Shown piece by piece: positions 31,974 to 40,762 of a stretch of 64,000 nt of DNA (position 1 is the first letter of the stretch; the number at the start of each line of letters is the position of its first letter). A program made the position numbers and the translations under genes. The DNA comes from an uncultured Eubacteriales bacterium. GTDB taxonomy: Bacteria; Bacillota; Clostridia; Oscillospirales; Oscillospiraceae. The stretch lies in NCBI GenBank assembly GCA_900316205.1, contig ONBX01000005.1, positions 1 through 64,000 of the forward strand. Reading direction: 5' to 3'. The notes below the pieces were generated by a model. That model was not told where the DNA came from. It saw only the letters and a program-made list of their open reading frames with translations, and searched no databases.

Positions 31974-33653
31974 TCAGCCCATAAAGCCATTGATGAGAGA
32001 GTTGGGAACACCGGCTTCCGCCAGCTTGTTCAGGATCTTGGTGATGGTGGCAAAGCCCAGGGAGCCGGTCCAGGTGTCCAGATCCACGGACTCCGCGGGC
32101 GCGGTGATGGCAAAGGGCTCCTGGCTCTCACCCAGAACGGTGAGGGTCAGCAGGTCCTTGCCGCCGCTGCGCAGAACGCAGCTTAGATCCAGCTTTTCCT
32201 GGGTGCTGCGGTTGGAGGCGAAGAGCGTGAGGCTCCGCACCAGATCGAGGACCGGCGCCGGAGTGTCCTCGCCCAGGTCCTCACAGGCCTTGTCCAGCAG
32301 CTCCTTGGTGGGGATCAGCTCCACATCACCCAGGAAGCCCTCCTTGCCGAAGCTGCCGTCCACGTTGGCGGTGAAGACGGGGATGTCCAGTTCCTCCCGC
32401 TCCTGTCGTCCCCCCCAGTCATTCAAAGTGTGGGTGCTGATGAGGAAGCTGCCGTTGAGCTTGCCCTCCCGGGTCAGGCTGCCGCTGCCGCTGATGGTCA
32501 CGTCGTTGCCAATGTTCCAGGTATAGGGGTCCCCGGAGGAGGGGCTGACCGCGCGTTCAACATGGGAGCGGAATGCAGCCTCCAGGCCCAGCTTGTCGCC
32601 GTCCCGGGCGGTGAGATAGGAGAAGAGATATTCGGTTTCCCCGTTGCTCTGCAGTTCCAGATGGCGGCCCTGGATCTCGCCCTTGGGGTCGATAAACACG
32701 TCCATGAGAACGGCGGCCTTGTCCATATCCTCGGGAGTGGTGGACTCCAGCTTCTCCCGGGCCTCCCGGATGCGCTGGGGATAGGCCTCATGGAAGTCCG
32801 CGAAGCTGCCGGTCTCCGTTCCCTGGATGGTCAGAACATAGTATACCAGCTTTTCCGCAGAGGGATCCTCGGCGGCGGCGTCCACGCAGGCCTTGGCCAC
32901 GCGCAGCAGATCCTCCCCCTCCAGCTTCACGGTGGCGATGCTGCAGGCGTTTTCGATGCCGCCGGCGGTGATGCTCTCGTCCCGGAGCTCCACGTTCTCC
33001 ACGTTGTTCATGACAAGCTCATGGTAGCGCAGGACGAGAGAATTGAGCTCCTCCGGACTGAAGCTCATGGCGGCGGAGAACTCCTGCAGGTCCGCAGGAG
33101 CGCCGATCTGCTCGGCCAACTCCAGAAAGTTGAACTTCAGCCAATCTTCATTCAGCAGGGGCACGGAGGCGTAGACGTCCATGGTGGCGGGGTCCACCAC
33201 GCCGGTGAGGCTGAGAAGGTCGGTGTCGTTCAGGCGAAGGATCATATCGACCTGGCGCAGATCCTCCTGCATGCCCAAGGCGTAGCCGAAGCCCAGGCTC
33301 TTGAACCAGCTGAGATCCATGCCCACATTCTCGGTGATATGATCCCGCAGGTCCTGCGCCAGGGCGGACTGGTCCAGACGCAGCAGCAGCTCTGTCCGGG
33401 AAAAGCCCTCCTGCAGAGCGGCGCTGTATTCCGTGAGATTGCGGATGCTCATCAGCTCCTGGGCCCGGCGCTGTTCCACAGCGCGGTAGAACTCCAGGGG
33501 GGAGGGATAGTCCTTTTGGACGATGGCCATGGTCTCATCCCCGAGAAGTTCCCGCACAAGGGGGTCCGCCGGCTTATCTCCGCAGGCGGAGAGGGAAAGC
33601 AGCATCATCACGGAGAGAAGGATCGCAAGCATTCTGGTCCATCTTTTCATCAT
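31974..33653 (-). CDS. Hypothetical lipoprotein of an ABC exporter operon
   Basis: 559 residues. Signal peptide with a lipobox LSAC (Cys at about 25) directs it to the outer face of the membrane. The mature protein is a large mixed alpha/beta sequence with no domain I recognise (DUF6583-like lipoproteins have a similar look). Double start MMKRW; ATG 33653 has AAGGAG at 6-7 bp; the longer frame upstream is intergenic. It is the first gene of the operon lipoprotein-ATPase-permease-permease, so it may deliver or process the cargo. Confidence 0.8.
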   Translation of the reverse strand: MMKRWTRMLAILLSVMMLLSLSACGDKPADPLVRELLGDETMAIVQKDYPSPLEFYRAVEQRRAQELMSIRNLTEYSAALQEGFSRTELLLRLDQSALAQDLRDHITENVGMDLSWFKSLGFGYALGMQEDLRQVDMILRLNDTDLLSLTGVVDPATMDVYASVPLLNEDWLKFNFLELAEQIGAPADLQEFSAAMSFSPEELNSLVLRYHELVMNNVENVELRDESITAGGIENACSIATVKLEGEDLLRVAKACVDAAAEDPSAEKLVYYVLTIQGTETGSFADFHEAYPQRIREAREKLESTTPEDMDKAAVLMDVFIDPKGEIQGRHLELQSNGETEYLFSYLTARDGDKLGLEAAFRSHVERAVSPSSGDPYTWNIGNDVTISGSGSLTREGKLNGSFLISTHTLNDWGGRQEREELDIPVFTANVDGSFGKEGFLGDVELIPTKELLDKACEDLGEDTPAPVLDLVRSLTLFASNRSTQEKLDLSCVLRSGGKDLLTLTVLGESQEPFAITAPAESVDLDTWTGSLGFATITKILNKLAEAGVPNSLINGFMG

Positions 33654-33794
33654 TGCACACTCCTTTTTGACTGTTTTGGGCAAAATATCCCTTCTGAGGG
33701 TATAACGTTTTCCGGATAAAAATGTTCCGCCAGAATCAAGAAAACTATACCATATTCCCGGCTGCCTGACAAGCAAAGAAGGGACCGGAGCCGC

Positions 33795-33823
33795 TTTACG
33801 GGCAGGAAAAACCATGCTACAAT
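33795..33823 (+). promoter_or_regulatory. Promoter of acylphosphatase/SGNH hydrolase
   Basis: TTTACG (33795-33800), 17 bp, TACAAT (33818-33823). Confidence 0.55.
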
Positions 33824-33848
33824 ACAGGAAACAAGGGGGGGAAACGCT

Positions 33849-34139
33849 ATGGCGGAGAAAACGGTGCGCAGGCACCTGATCTTTGAGGGCCAGGTCCAGG
33901 GGGTGGGCTTTCGCTGGCGGGCCGGGCAGGCCGCCCGGGCCGCGGGTGCCACCGGCTGGGTCCGCAACGACTGGGACGGCACCGTCTCCATGGAGCTGCA
34001 GGGCAGCGAGGCGCAGATCGACCGGGTGCTCCAGACCCTGGAGCAGGGAAGATATATCCGCATCGAGAACGTAAACATCCGCACGATCCCCACGGAAGCG
34101 GACGAGCGGGACTTCGTGACCCTGGACGACAGGTGGTGA
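33849..34139 (+). CDS. acyP: Acylphosphatase
   Basis: 96 residues, full length for the family. It hydrolyses acyl phosphates such as acetyl- or carbamoyl-phosphate. The phosphate-binding loop VQGVGFRWRA supplies the catalytic Arg22, and Asn40 in GWVRNDWDG is the second catalytic residue. Cytosolic, ferredoxin-like fold. ATG 33849 has a GGGGGGAAACGCT leader. An SGNH hydrolase gene follows after 11 bp, so the two are co-transcribed. Confidence 0.95.
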   Translation: MAEKTVRRHLIFEGQVQGVGFRWRAGQAARAAGATGWVRNDWDGTVSMELQGSEAQIDRVLQTLEQGRYIRIENVNIRTIPTEADERDFVTLDDRW

Positions 34140-34150
34140 GGAGGAAAACC

Positions 34151-34858
34151 ATGCGTGTTTTATTCGTCGGCAACAGCCATACCTACTTCAACGATATGCC
34201 CGCCCAATTCGCCCGGATGTGCCGGGAAATGGACGGGGACGAGCCGGAGGTCCAGATGCTGGCCTACTCGGGCCGCTCCCTTCACTGGCACCGGGAGGAG
34301 TACTTTTCCCTGCGCTTTGCCCTGCTGCGGGGACGCTTTGACTACTGCGTGCTGCAGCAGCAGGCCCACCCCTTCCCGGGGGAGGAGGAGACGGAGCAGG
34401 CCCTGCGGGAGATCCTGCCCCTCTGCGAAAAGGCGGGGACAAAGCCGGTGCTCTTCATGACCTGGGCGGAGAAGGCGAAGCCGGAGAACGCCGGGAGCAT
34501 GATGTGCTGCTATCGGCGTCTGGCGGAAAAGTACGGCGCGCTGCTTGCTCCGGTGGGGGAGCTTTTCGAGCGCTTCCGGGGCACGGAGATCGAGCTCTAC
34601 TGGAAGGACGGGGAGCACGCGTCTCCTTACGGCAGCTATCTCACGGCGGCGACCCTGGCGGCGCTGCTCTGCGGGGGAGCGGGGCTGGAGCGCCTTTCGG
34701 ACCGGGGCTGCGACTTCGCGGCCTGCTTTGCAGGGGAGAACGGACTTCCCCGGGCGGAGGAGGACGCGGGCAGGGCGGAGATCGACCTGGACCCGGAGAA
34801 GACCGCCGCCCTGCGGGAGGCGGTGCGGGAGGCGCTGACCGGGAAAGAGCATGGTTGA
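34151..34858 (+). CDS. SGNH/GDSL-type hydrolase
   Basis: 235 residues. Block I GNSHT contains the nucleophile Ser9, the LQQQAHPFPG segment fits the Gly/Asn oxyanion region, and DGEHASPYGSYL near 160 carries the catalytic Asp/His. No signal peptide, so it is an intracellular esterase or lipase-like enzyme of unknown substrate. Some relatives remove acyl groups from sugars. ATG 34151 follows GAGGAGGAAAACC. Confidence 0.88.
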   Translation: MRVLFVGNSHTYFNDMPAQFARMCREMDGDEPEVQMLAYSGRSLHWHREEYFSLRFALLRGRFDYCVLQQQAHPFPGEEETEQALREILPLCEKAGTKPVLFMTWAEKAKPENAGSMMCCYRRLAEKYGALLAPVGELFERFRGTEIELYWKDGEHASPYGSYLTAATLAALLCGGAGLERLSDRGCDFAACFAGENGLPRAEEDAGRAEIDLDPEKTAALREAVREALTGKEHG

Positions 34859-34925
34859 TTTCTCCAAAAAATGGGGCGGAAAATTAGGAAAAGCATACAA
34901 AAGCCGGGAGAAGGGAAAGAATCCA

Positions 34926-34954
34926 TTGACTTTTCCCCCGGATTTTTCTACAAT
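34926..34954 (+). promoter_or_regulatory. Promoter of the GPH-type transporter
   Basis: TTGACT (34926-34931), 17 bp, TACAAT (34949-34954), near consensus. Confidence 0.85.
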
Positions 34955-34960
34955 ATGCAA

Positions 34961-34991
34961 GATGACATGTTTGCAGCGCAAAGATGTCATC
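34961..34991 (+). promoter_or_regulatory. Candidate operator: inverted repeat at the transcription start
   Basis: GATGACAT (34961-34968) and ATGTCATC (34984-34991) form an 8-bp perfect inverted repeat 15 bases apart, right at and after the expected transcription start of the transporter gene. Repressor binding or an RNA hairpin are both possible. Confidence 0.5.
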
Positions 34992-35029
34992 ATCGTTTGC
35001 CCGAAATGATTTGGGAGGAAAGAGAAACT

Positions 35030-36405
35030 ATGAAACAGTTGAAGCCCATCACCAACAAGCTGCTCTGGATCTTTGCCATCGGCCAGTTCGGCTGGAGTCT
35101 GTTGTCCGGCGTCGTGACCAACTGGATGGTCTATTACTACACCGGCACCCCCGACGCCAACAACCCCAACACCGGCATCTTTGCCTCCATGGTCACCCAG
35201 AACCCCATCGTCTTCAAGCTGACGCTCTTCGGCCTGGTCATGGCGGTGGGCCGCATCTTTGACGCGGTGACAGACCCTCTGATCGCCGGCTGGTCCGATC
35301 GCAGCAATTATAAGGGCGGCCGCCGCATCCCCTTTATGCGCACCATCGCCATCCCCTTCGCCCTGATCACCGTGGCTCTCTTCACCGTGCCCCAGACCGC
35401 CAACGTTGCCGTGAACGACGTGCTGCTCTTCGTGATCCTCATGTGCTTCTATCTCTTCATGACCATCTTCTGCACCCCCTACAACGCCCTGATCGCGGAG
35501 CTGGGCGACACCCAGGAGCACCGCATCAACGTTTCCACTTACATCTCCTTCACCTTCATCGCCGGTACCAGCATCTCCTTCATGCTGCCGAACGTGGCGG
35601 GCCTCTTCTCCTTCGCGGGCCAGGCCGGTTCCATCCGCCTTGCGGTGGCGACCATGTGTGCCGTCGCCTGCATCGCCATGCTGGTGCCCTCCCTCTATAT
35701 CAAGGAGCGGGACTATATCGACTCCAAGCCCAGCGAGACGCCCGCCTTCTCCTCTCTGCTCAAGACCTTCAAGAACGGGCAGTTCCGCCGCTTCGTGTAC
35801 AGCGACGTGATCTATTTCTTCGCCCTGACCCTGTTCCAGACCGGCCTTGCCTTCTATGAGACCAAGCTCATGGGCATTGAGGACACCTGGACCTTCCCCC
35901 TGACCGCCACCATGACCTTCGTGAGCGTGCTGCTCTACCCGGTGGTGAACAAGCTGGCTCCGAAGCTCGGCAAGAAAAAGCTGATCGTCACGGGCTTCTT
36001 CTCCTACGCCTTCGTGTTCTTCATCACCTCGTCTGCGGCAAGGGCCTGTACTGGGGCTTCATCGTGGCCATCTGCGCCGCCGTGCCTCAGGCCATTCTGG
36101 GCATCCTGCCCCAGGCCTGCGTGGCCGACGTGGCGGAGCTGAGCCGCCTGGAGACCGGCGAGGACCGCAGCGGCATGTTCTTTGCCGCCCGCACCTTCGC
36201 CTTCAAGATGGGCCAGGCCATCGCCATGGTGGTGTTCACCTCCATCACGGCGCTCCGCCCCGGCATGACCGAGGTTCTGCCCGGCCAGTACCGGACCACC
36301 GCTGTGGTGGCCACCGTCACCTGCCTCATCGGCGCGAGCCTTTTCCTGCTCTACAACGAGAAGATGATCCTCTCCCGGATCGAGGAGCTGAAGAAGCAGA
36401 GCTGA
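35030..36405 (+). pseudogene. GPH (MelB-like) sodium:sugar symporter, frameshifted
   Basis: Would be about 458 residues with 12 membrane segments. The first 335 codons (from MKQLKPITNKLLWIF) carry the GPH-family pattern: DAVTDPLIAGWSDRSNYKGGRR loop and FCTPYNALIAELG. At about 36027-36035 the reading frame changes by one base: the sequence continues correctly as VCGKGLYWGFIVAICAAVPQ and ends at 36405, but the original frame terminates at 36142 after a low-quality tail. A single missing base explains it; a sequencing error is as likely as a real pseudogene. Family members import sugars or glucuronides with Na+ or H+. ATG 35030 follows GGGAGGAAAGAG. There is no sugar enzyme next to it. Confidence 0.8.
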
Positions 36406-36409
36406 AAAA

Positions 36410-36605
36410 AGAACGACAAGAAAGAGCGCGTTGTAAAATGCGCTGTCATTGCGAGACCAGTTCGCAAACTGGTCGTGGCAATCCGTTAACCTGTGCGATG
36501 GTATACGGATCCCTACGCCCACACCAGTGACATCGGTCACTGGTTCGGAATGACAGGGTCCTGCATTTTGCAACGCGCTCTTTTGTTCTATCCGCTTGCG
36601 CATCT
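36410..36605. repeat. MITE-like nested inverted repeat (R4 family copy)
   Basis: Outer arms AAGAGCGCGTTG(T)AAAATGC (from 36422) and GCATTTTGCAACGCGCTCTT (to 36592). Inside are ACCAGTTCGCAAACTGGT and CACCAGTGACATCGGTCACTGG hairpins, and the string TGTCATTGCGAG...CGTGGCAATCCGT (36444-36486), which recurs at 54455-54495. It follows the transporter stop and could act as a terminator. Confidence 0.75.
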
Positions 36606-36632
36606 GCATATGCTTTCTGCGGGGGTGATGGG

Positions 36633-36914
36633 ATGGCCAAGGAAGAAATGCTGCAGGTGCCGGCGCTGCCCCACGGCCTGCGCCTGGAGGGCAGGGAAAA
36701 GCTCAGCATCACCGGGGTCCAGGACGTATCCGGCTTCGATGAGGGCACTGTTCTGCTGGAGACCGGCCTGGGAGAGCTCTGCATCCGGGGGGAGGGCCTG
36801 CATATCGAACGGATCGACCTGAACACCGGGGCCTTGGAGCTGCACGGCAGGATCCGGGAGCTGAGCTATGAGGAACCAGCCCGGGGCGGCCTGCTGTCCC
36901 GCCTCTTTTCCTGA
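36633..36914 (+). CDS. yabP: YabP family sporulation protein
   Basis: 93 residues. Full-length YabP (beta-rich, LSITGVQDVSGFDEGTVLLE, ELCIRGEGLHIERIDLNTGALELHG) with no signal. YabP is a spore-coat/early sporulation protein of the mother cell. Order yabP-yabQ-divIC-S1 protein is the conserved Bacillus/Clostridium block. ATG 36633 follows GGGGGTGATGG. The upstream repeat element (36410-36605) is 28 bp away. Confidence 0.93.
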   Translation: MAKEEMLQVPALPHGLRLEGREKLSITGVQDVSGFDEGTVLLETGLGELCIRGEGLHIERIDLNTGALELHGRIRELSYEEPARGGLLSRLFS

Positions 36915-36915
36915 G

Positions 36916-37314
36916 ATGGGGATCCGTCCCTCTGCCCAGGCCCTGGAGCTGCTGGAGGCGCTGCTGCTGGGCGTGGGCCTTGGCCTGGGCTACGACCTGC
37001 TCCGTCCGCCCCGGCGCAGGAGCGGGAGGCTGGGCGGGAGCCTGCTGGATCTGCTTTTCGCGCTGCTTGCCGGAGCGGCGGCCTTCCTCTCTGCCATGAA
37101 CAGCTCAGGAGGGCGAACAGGCCTGTGGGAGCTCAGCGCCACACTGCTGGGCTTTCTGCTTTATCTGTATGCGCTGAGCCCGGCGGTACTGCCGCTGCTG
37201 GAGGGCTGGTGTCGCGTGATGTTCAACACCATGCGATTATTTAAAAAAATTGAAAAAAATCTCTGGAAATCTGCAAAAAAAACTTTCCAAACCAGAAAGA
37301 ATGGATTATTATGA
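36916..37314 (+). CDS. yabQ: YabQ family spore cortex protein
   Basis: 132 residues with four hydrophobic segments (about 10-25, 45-65, 80-95, 100-112), then a basic tail KKIEKNLWKSAKKTFQTRK. YabQ is a mother-cell membrane protein needed for spore cortex formation in Bacillus. It begins one base after the yabP stop (TGAGATG), so the pair is coupled. The AT content at its end is higher than average. Confidence 0.9.
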   Translation: MGIRPSAQALELLEALLLGVGLGLGYDLLRPPRRRSGRLGGSLLDLLFALLAGAAAFLSAMNSSGGRTGLWELSATLLGFLLYLYALSPAVLPLLEGWCRVMFNTMRLFKKIEKNLWKSAKKTFQTRKNGLL

Positions 37315-37361
37315 AACGGTAGGTTCGGCCTTCGGACCGCCGTAAAAGGAGGAACGGAAGC

Positions 37362-37685
37362 ATGCCGAGCCGCAGGGGGATCGTTCGGATCGTCATTACC
37401 CTGCTGTTGGTCTATTCGCTGCTGTGCTTTGCCCGGGCGGGCAGGACACTTGCGGAAATGGAGCGCACAGCCGCCCGACTGGAAGGGGAAAGGGAACTGC
37501 TGGAGCAGGAGCACGCGGAATGGGAGCTGCGTCTGCTGCAGCGGGACAACCCCGAACAGGTGGAGGCGCTGGCCCGGCGGGAGCTGGGCATGGTGATGCC
37601 GGGAGAGATCGTATTTCTATTTACGCAAGCGGAAGAAGCCAAGTCGGCACAGACAGAGAGGGACCCTTTATGCCATTGGAAGTAG
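37362..37685 (+). CDS. divIC: Septum formation initiator DivIC/FtsB-like
   Basis: 107 residues: a membrane span (about 8-27) followed by a coiled coil (AEMERTAARLEGERELLEQEHAEWELRLL) and the conserved ELGMVMPGEIVF end typical of DivIC/FtsB, which link FtsL and FtsQ/DivIB at the division septum. ATG 37362 follows AAAGGAGGAACGGAAGC. Its 3' end overlaps the S1-domain gene by 16 bases. Confidence 0.9.
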   Translation: MPSRRGIVRIVITLLLVYSLLCFARAGRTLAEMERTAARLEGERELLEQEHAEWELRLLQRDNPEQVEALARRELGMVMPGEIVFLFTQAEEAKSAQTERDPLCHWK

Positions 37686-38125
37686 GAAGTATTGTAGAAG
37701 GAAAAGTTACCGGGATCACCAAGTTCGGCGCCTTTGTGTCCCTTCCCGAAGGGAAGAGCGGTCTGGTGCATATCTCCGAGATCGCAAACAGCTTTGTCAA
37801 TGACGTGCACGAGCACGTCCAGCTGGGACAGACGGTGAAGGTGCGTGTGCTGAGCGTGAGCGAGGAGGGGAAGATCAACCTCTCCATCAAGCGCGCCCTG
37901 GAACAGAGCCCTGCCCCCGCTCAGCGGGAGAATTTCCGCCGGAACAACCCGACGGCCCGGCCCGCGCAGAGCCCCAGGCCAGCGGTGGAGCGCACGGCGG
38001 CCGACGGGCCCAGCAGCAATGTGGAATTTGAGGATCGGCTGAAGAAATTCATGCAGGAGTCGGACAGCCGCATTGCGGATAACCGCATCTATGCCGATCA
38101 CCGCAGCCGGAACCGCCGGCGCTGA
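37670..38125 (+). CDS. S1-domain RNA-binding protein (YabR-like)
   Basis: 151 residues. The first 75 are an S1 OB-fold RNA-binding domain (VGSIVEGKVTGITKFGAFVSLPEGKSGLVHISEI), the classic S1 pattern, and a basic/Pro-rich disordered tail with DRLKKFMQESDSR follows. In Bacillus the equivalent YabR also sits after divIC. Starts inside divIC, ATG 37670, with AGAGAGGGACCC upstream. Its role in the cell is unclear; general stress or ribosome-linked functions are reported for relatives. Confidence 0.9.
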   Translation: MPLEVGSIVEGKVTGITKFGAFVSLPEGKSGLVHISEIANSFVNDVHEHVQLGQTVKVRVLSVSEEGKINLSIKRALEQSPAPAQRENFRRNNPTARPAQSPRPAVERTAADGPSSNVEFEDRLKKFMQESDSRIADNRIYADHRSRNRRR

Positions 38126-38264
38126 GGATGGCGTTTCACCAGGGCCGGAGTTTCTCCGGCCCTGGCTGAACACAGGGAGTGCTTCGGCGCTCCTTATATT
38201 ATGTTAGAGGATGGGTGGCCTGAGACTGAAAAACAGTCTCCCGCCCAGCCAAAAGGAGAGAAAC

Positions 38265-39572
38265 ATGACAGACTTCGGAACTCTGTACGAGGCGAAACGC
38301 AGCACGGCGGAGGATCTGGCAGCCCGGGTGGAGAGCGGATGGCTCATCGGCATGGACGCCGCTGTGGCCGGCGCACCCTGCATCCTGGAAGCCCTGGCCA
38401 AGCGGGCCGGGAAGGATGAACTGAAGGGCGTGCGCATCCAGACCCTGCTGGATGTCTACCCCTATCCCTTTTACGCGGACAACAGCCTTTTCGGAAAGCT
38501 CACCGGCGAGGCCTGGTTTTCCGGCGGCGGCGCCCGCAAGGCCGTGAACGCGGGCTTTGCGGATACCATTCCCAATTACTACCGGGACTGCCCGGGCCTG
38601 ATCCGCAAGGGGGAGGACTATGACCTGTTCATTGCCTCCGTGTCCCCCATGGACAAGCACGGTTATTTCAGCCTGGGGGCCACCTGCTCCTATTCCCCGG
38701 CCATGCTGGAAAAGGCCAAACGGGTCTTCCTGGAGGTCAACGATCGCCAGCCCCGCGCCGTCTGCGGCGGCCAGATCCACATCAGCCAGGTGGATGGATT
38801 CGTGGAGACCAGCTATGCCCTGCCGGTCCTGCCTCCCACCAAGCAGGATGCCATCAGCCAGCAGATCGGCGGCCTGATCGCGGAGCGGATCGACGACGGC
38901 TCCTGCATCCAGCTGGGCATCGGCGCCATTCCCGACGCGGTGGGCGCTGCCCTGACGGCAAAGCATGACCTGGGCATCCACACGGAGATGTTTACCGATT
39001 CCATGGTGGAGCTGATCCAGTGCGGCGCGGTGAACAACAGCAAAAAGCAGATCCACCGGGGCCAGAGCGTGACCACCTTTGCCTTCGGCTCCCAGCGGAT
39101 CTATGACTATATCGACGATAACCCCGGCATCGCCATTTTGCCGGTGGACTATGTGAACGATCCCAACGTCATCTGCCGGAACGACAACATGATCTCAATC
39201 AACGCCGCCCTGGAGGTGGACCTCTGGGGCCAGGTCTGCGCGGAGAGCGTGGGCACCAAACACATGTCCGGCACCGGCGGTCAGGTGGATTACGTCCGGG
39301 GCGCCACCCAGTCCCGGGGCGGCAAGAGCTTCATCGCCTTCTCGTCCACCACCAAGAACGACACCATCAGCAAGATCAAGTCCACCCTGACCCCCGGCGC
39401 GGTGGTCACCACCAGCAAGAACGACGTGGACTACATCGTCACCGAGTTCGGCGTGGCCCACCTGCGGGGCGAATCCCTTGCCAGCAGAGCCAGACAGCTC
39501 ATCGCCATCGCCCACCCCAACTTCCGGGACGAGCTGAGCTTCGAAGCGAAAAAGCGCGGCATCCTCATCTGA
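38265..39572 (+). CDS. Acetyl-CoA hydrolase/4-hydroxybutyrate CoA-transferase family
   Basis: 435 residues, full length for the family that includes 4-hydroxybutyrate, succinate and butyryl CoA-transferases. The catalytic Glu241 sits in GIHTEMFTDSM and the acyl-CoA loop GIGAIPDAV is clear. The C-terminal block YIVTEFGVAHLRG is the family signature. Reaction: transfer of CoA between an acyl-CoA and a free acid, typical of butyrate-forming fermenters. ATG 38265 has AAAAGGAGAG. Stands alone with its own terminator, so it does not define a pathway by itself. Confidence 0.92.
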   Translation: MTDFGTLYEAKRSTAEDLAARVESGWLIGMDAAVAGAPCILEALAKRAGKDELKGVRIQTLLDVYPYPFYADNSLFGKLTGEAWFSGGGARKAVNAGFADTIPNYYRDCPGLIRKGEDYDLFIASVSPMDKHGYFSLGATCSYSPAMLEKAKRVFLEVNDRQPRAVCGGQIHISQVDGFVETSYALPVLPPTKQDAISQQIGGLIAERIDDGSCIQLGIGAIPDAVGAALTAKHDLGIHTEMFTDSMVELIQCGAVNNSKKQIHRGQSVTTFAFGSQRIYDYIDDNPGIAILPVDYVNDPNVICRNDNMISINAALEVDLWGQVCAESVGTKHMSGTGGQVDYVRGATQSRGGKSFIAFSSTTKNDTISKIKSTLTPGAVVTTSKNDVDYIVTEFGVAHLRGESLASRARQLIAIAHPNFRDELSFEAKKRGILI

Positions 39573-39587
39573 TCGCCATCGATATGC

Positions 39588-39619
39588 AAAAAAGGAACAC
39601 CCGAGGGTGTTCCTTTTTT
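39588..39619. terminator. Terminator between CoA-transferase and LCP gene
   Basis: AAAAAAGGAACACCC / GGGTGTTCCTTTTTT stem with a GAG-containing loop, bidirectional. Confidence 0.92.
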
Positions 39620-39622
39620 GCG

Positions 39623-40636
39623 TTATTTTTCAATCCCGATGCCGTAGATGAATTCCTTGAGGCGCTCGGCCTCAAACTGGAAGTCACAGCGGGCGGGCTC
39701 CCCGGGAATGCGCAGGGGAACGGTCATCTGCTCCGCGGTCGCGCCCAGGAATTTTGAGGCGTGGTGCACCAGATCGGAGATCTGCTCCTTGGTGAGATTG
39801 GTGTGGATCAGGGGAAGAACCGTATCCGCCAGAGCGTCCAGTTCCTTCAGGCTCAGGCTTTTGGCCTTGCTCATGGCGGCCTGGATCACGCTGCGCTGGC
39901 GCTCCACCCGGTGCCAGTTGGAGTCGATGCTGCGCAGACGGGCGAAGCGGAGGGCCAGTGCACCGTCCAGGTGGTTGACTCCCTCCGAGAGGTGGTGCTC
40001 GAAATCCTTATCGATGGCCCAGGCCTCCACCTCGGTAAGCTCCACATCGATGCCGCCCATAGCGTCGATGATCTCAATAAAGGATTCAAAGTCCACCTGG
40101 ACATAGCCGGCCATATCCAGCAGGAAATAGTCCCGGAAAAGGCTGAGCATGTATTCCGGGCCGGCCCAGCGAAAGGCGTGGGTCAGCAGATCGATGTCGT
40201 GATCCGGCACGGGGACCATGATGCCCCGCTCAAAGCTGGATAGCTTGACCGAGCCGTCGGAGCGGTTCAGAGAAATGACCTGGATGGCGTCTGCCCGGCC
40301 GGGGTCGTGACCGTAGGGAAGCCGCTCATCCGTGCCCAGAAGCAGAATGTTGATCACGTCGCTGTCCCAGACCACTTCGCCCTCGGGAGGCGCCGCCGAA
40401 GTCTCGATCGCCTCTCCGGATTCGATCTCCTTCCGGGATTCCTCCTCCAGAAGCGCTGTCTCTTCCTCCGTGTATTCCGGGTGAACGTAAGTGCCGGTGG
40501 GGGTATAGGAGATCTTGTCCAGCTTCTCGTCCAGGTATCGGGCAAAAAACTTTGATGCGGCGATGCCAAGAACCAGCAGGATCAGGAGAACGCCCGCGGC
40601 GATCAGAAGGATCCATTTCTTCTTGTTATTTTTCAT
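39623..40636 (-). CDS. LytR-CpsA-Psr (LCP) family cell-wall glycopolymer ligase
   Basis: 337 residues. N-terminal basic stretch and membrane span (about 8-29) then the extracellular LCP domain from about 100: ILLLGTDERL, the catalytic Arg region GRADAIQVISLN, and the LSSFERG segment. LCP proteins transfer teichoic acid or capsule chains from lipid carriers to peptidoglycan. I start at ATG 40636 (MKNNKKKW); a TTG start at 40672 is possible. Single gene; downstream it faces the CoA-transferase through a shared terminator. Confidence 0.9.
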   Translation of the reverse strand: MKNNKKKWILLIAAGVLLILLVLGIAASKFFARYLDEKLDKISYTPTGTYVHPEYTEEETALLEEESRKEIESGEAIETSAAPPEGEVVWDSDVINILLLGTDERLPYGHDPGRADAIQVISLNRSDGSVKLSSFERGIMVPVPDHDIDLLTHAFRWAGPEYMLSLFRDYFLLDMAGYVQVDFESFIEIIDAMGGIDVELTEVEAWAIDKDFEHHLSEGVNHLDGALALRFARLRSIDSNWHRVERQRSVIQAAMSKAKSLSLKELDALADTVLPLIHTNLTKEQISDLVHHASKFLGATAEQMTVPLRIPGEPARCDFQFEAERLKEFIYGIGIEK

Positions 40637-40762
40637 TGCAGAATCTTCTTTCTTACGGATGCATGAGAGCAATGGGAGCAGCGGCAGCGCTTCATACAGC
40701 CTGCCGGCCCGCTGCCCATGCTGTTACGTCATTATAAGAAAATAGCGGCTCTTTGTCAATTC

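Noticed and set aside
36027-36035. Programmed ribosomal frameshift in the symporter
   Set aside because: No slippery heptamer or downstream pseudoknot is evident; a single-base loss is simpler.
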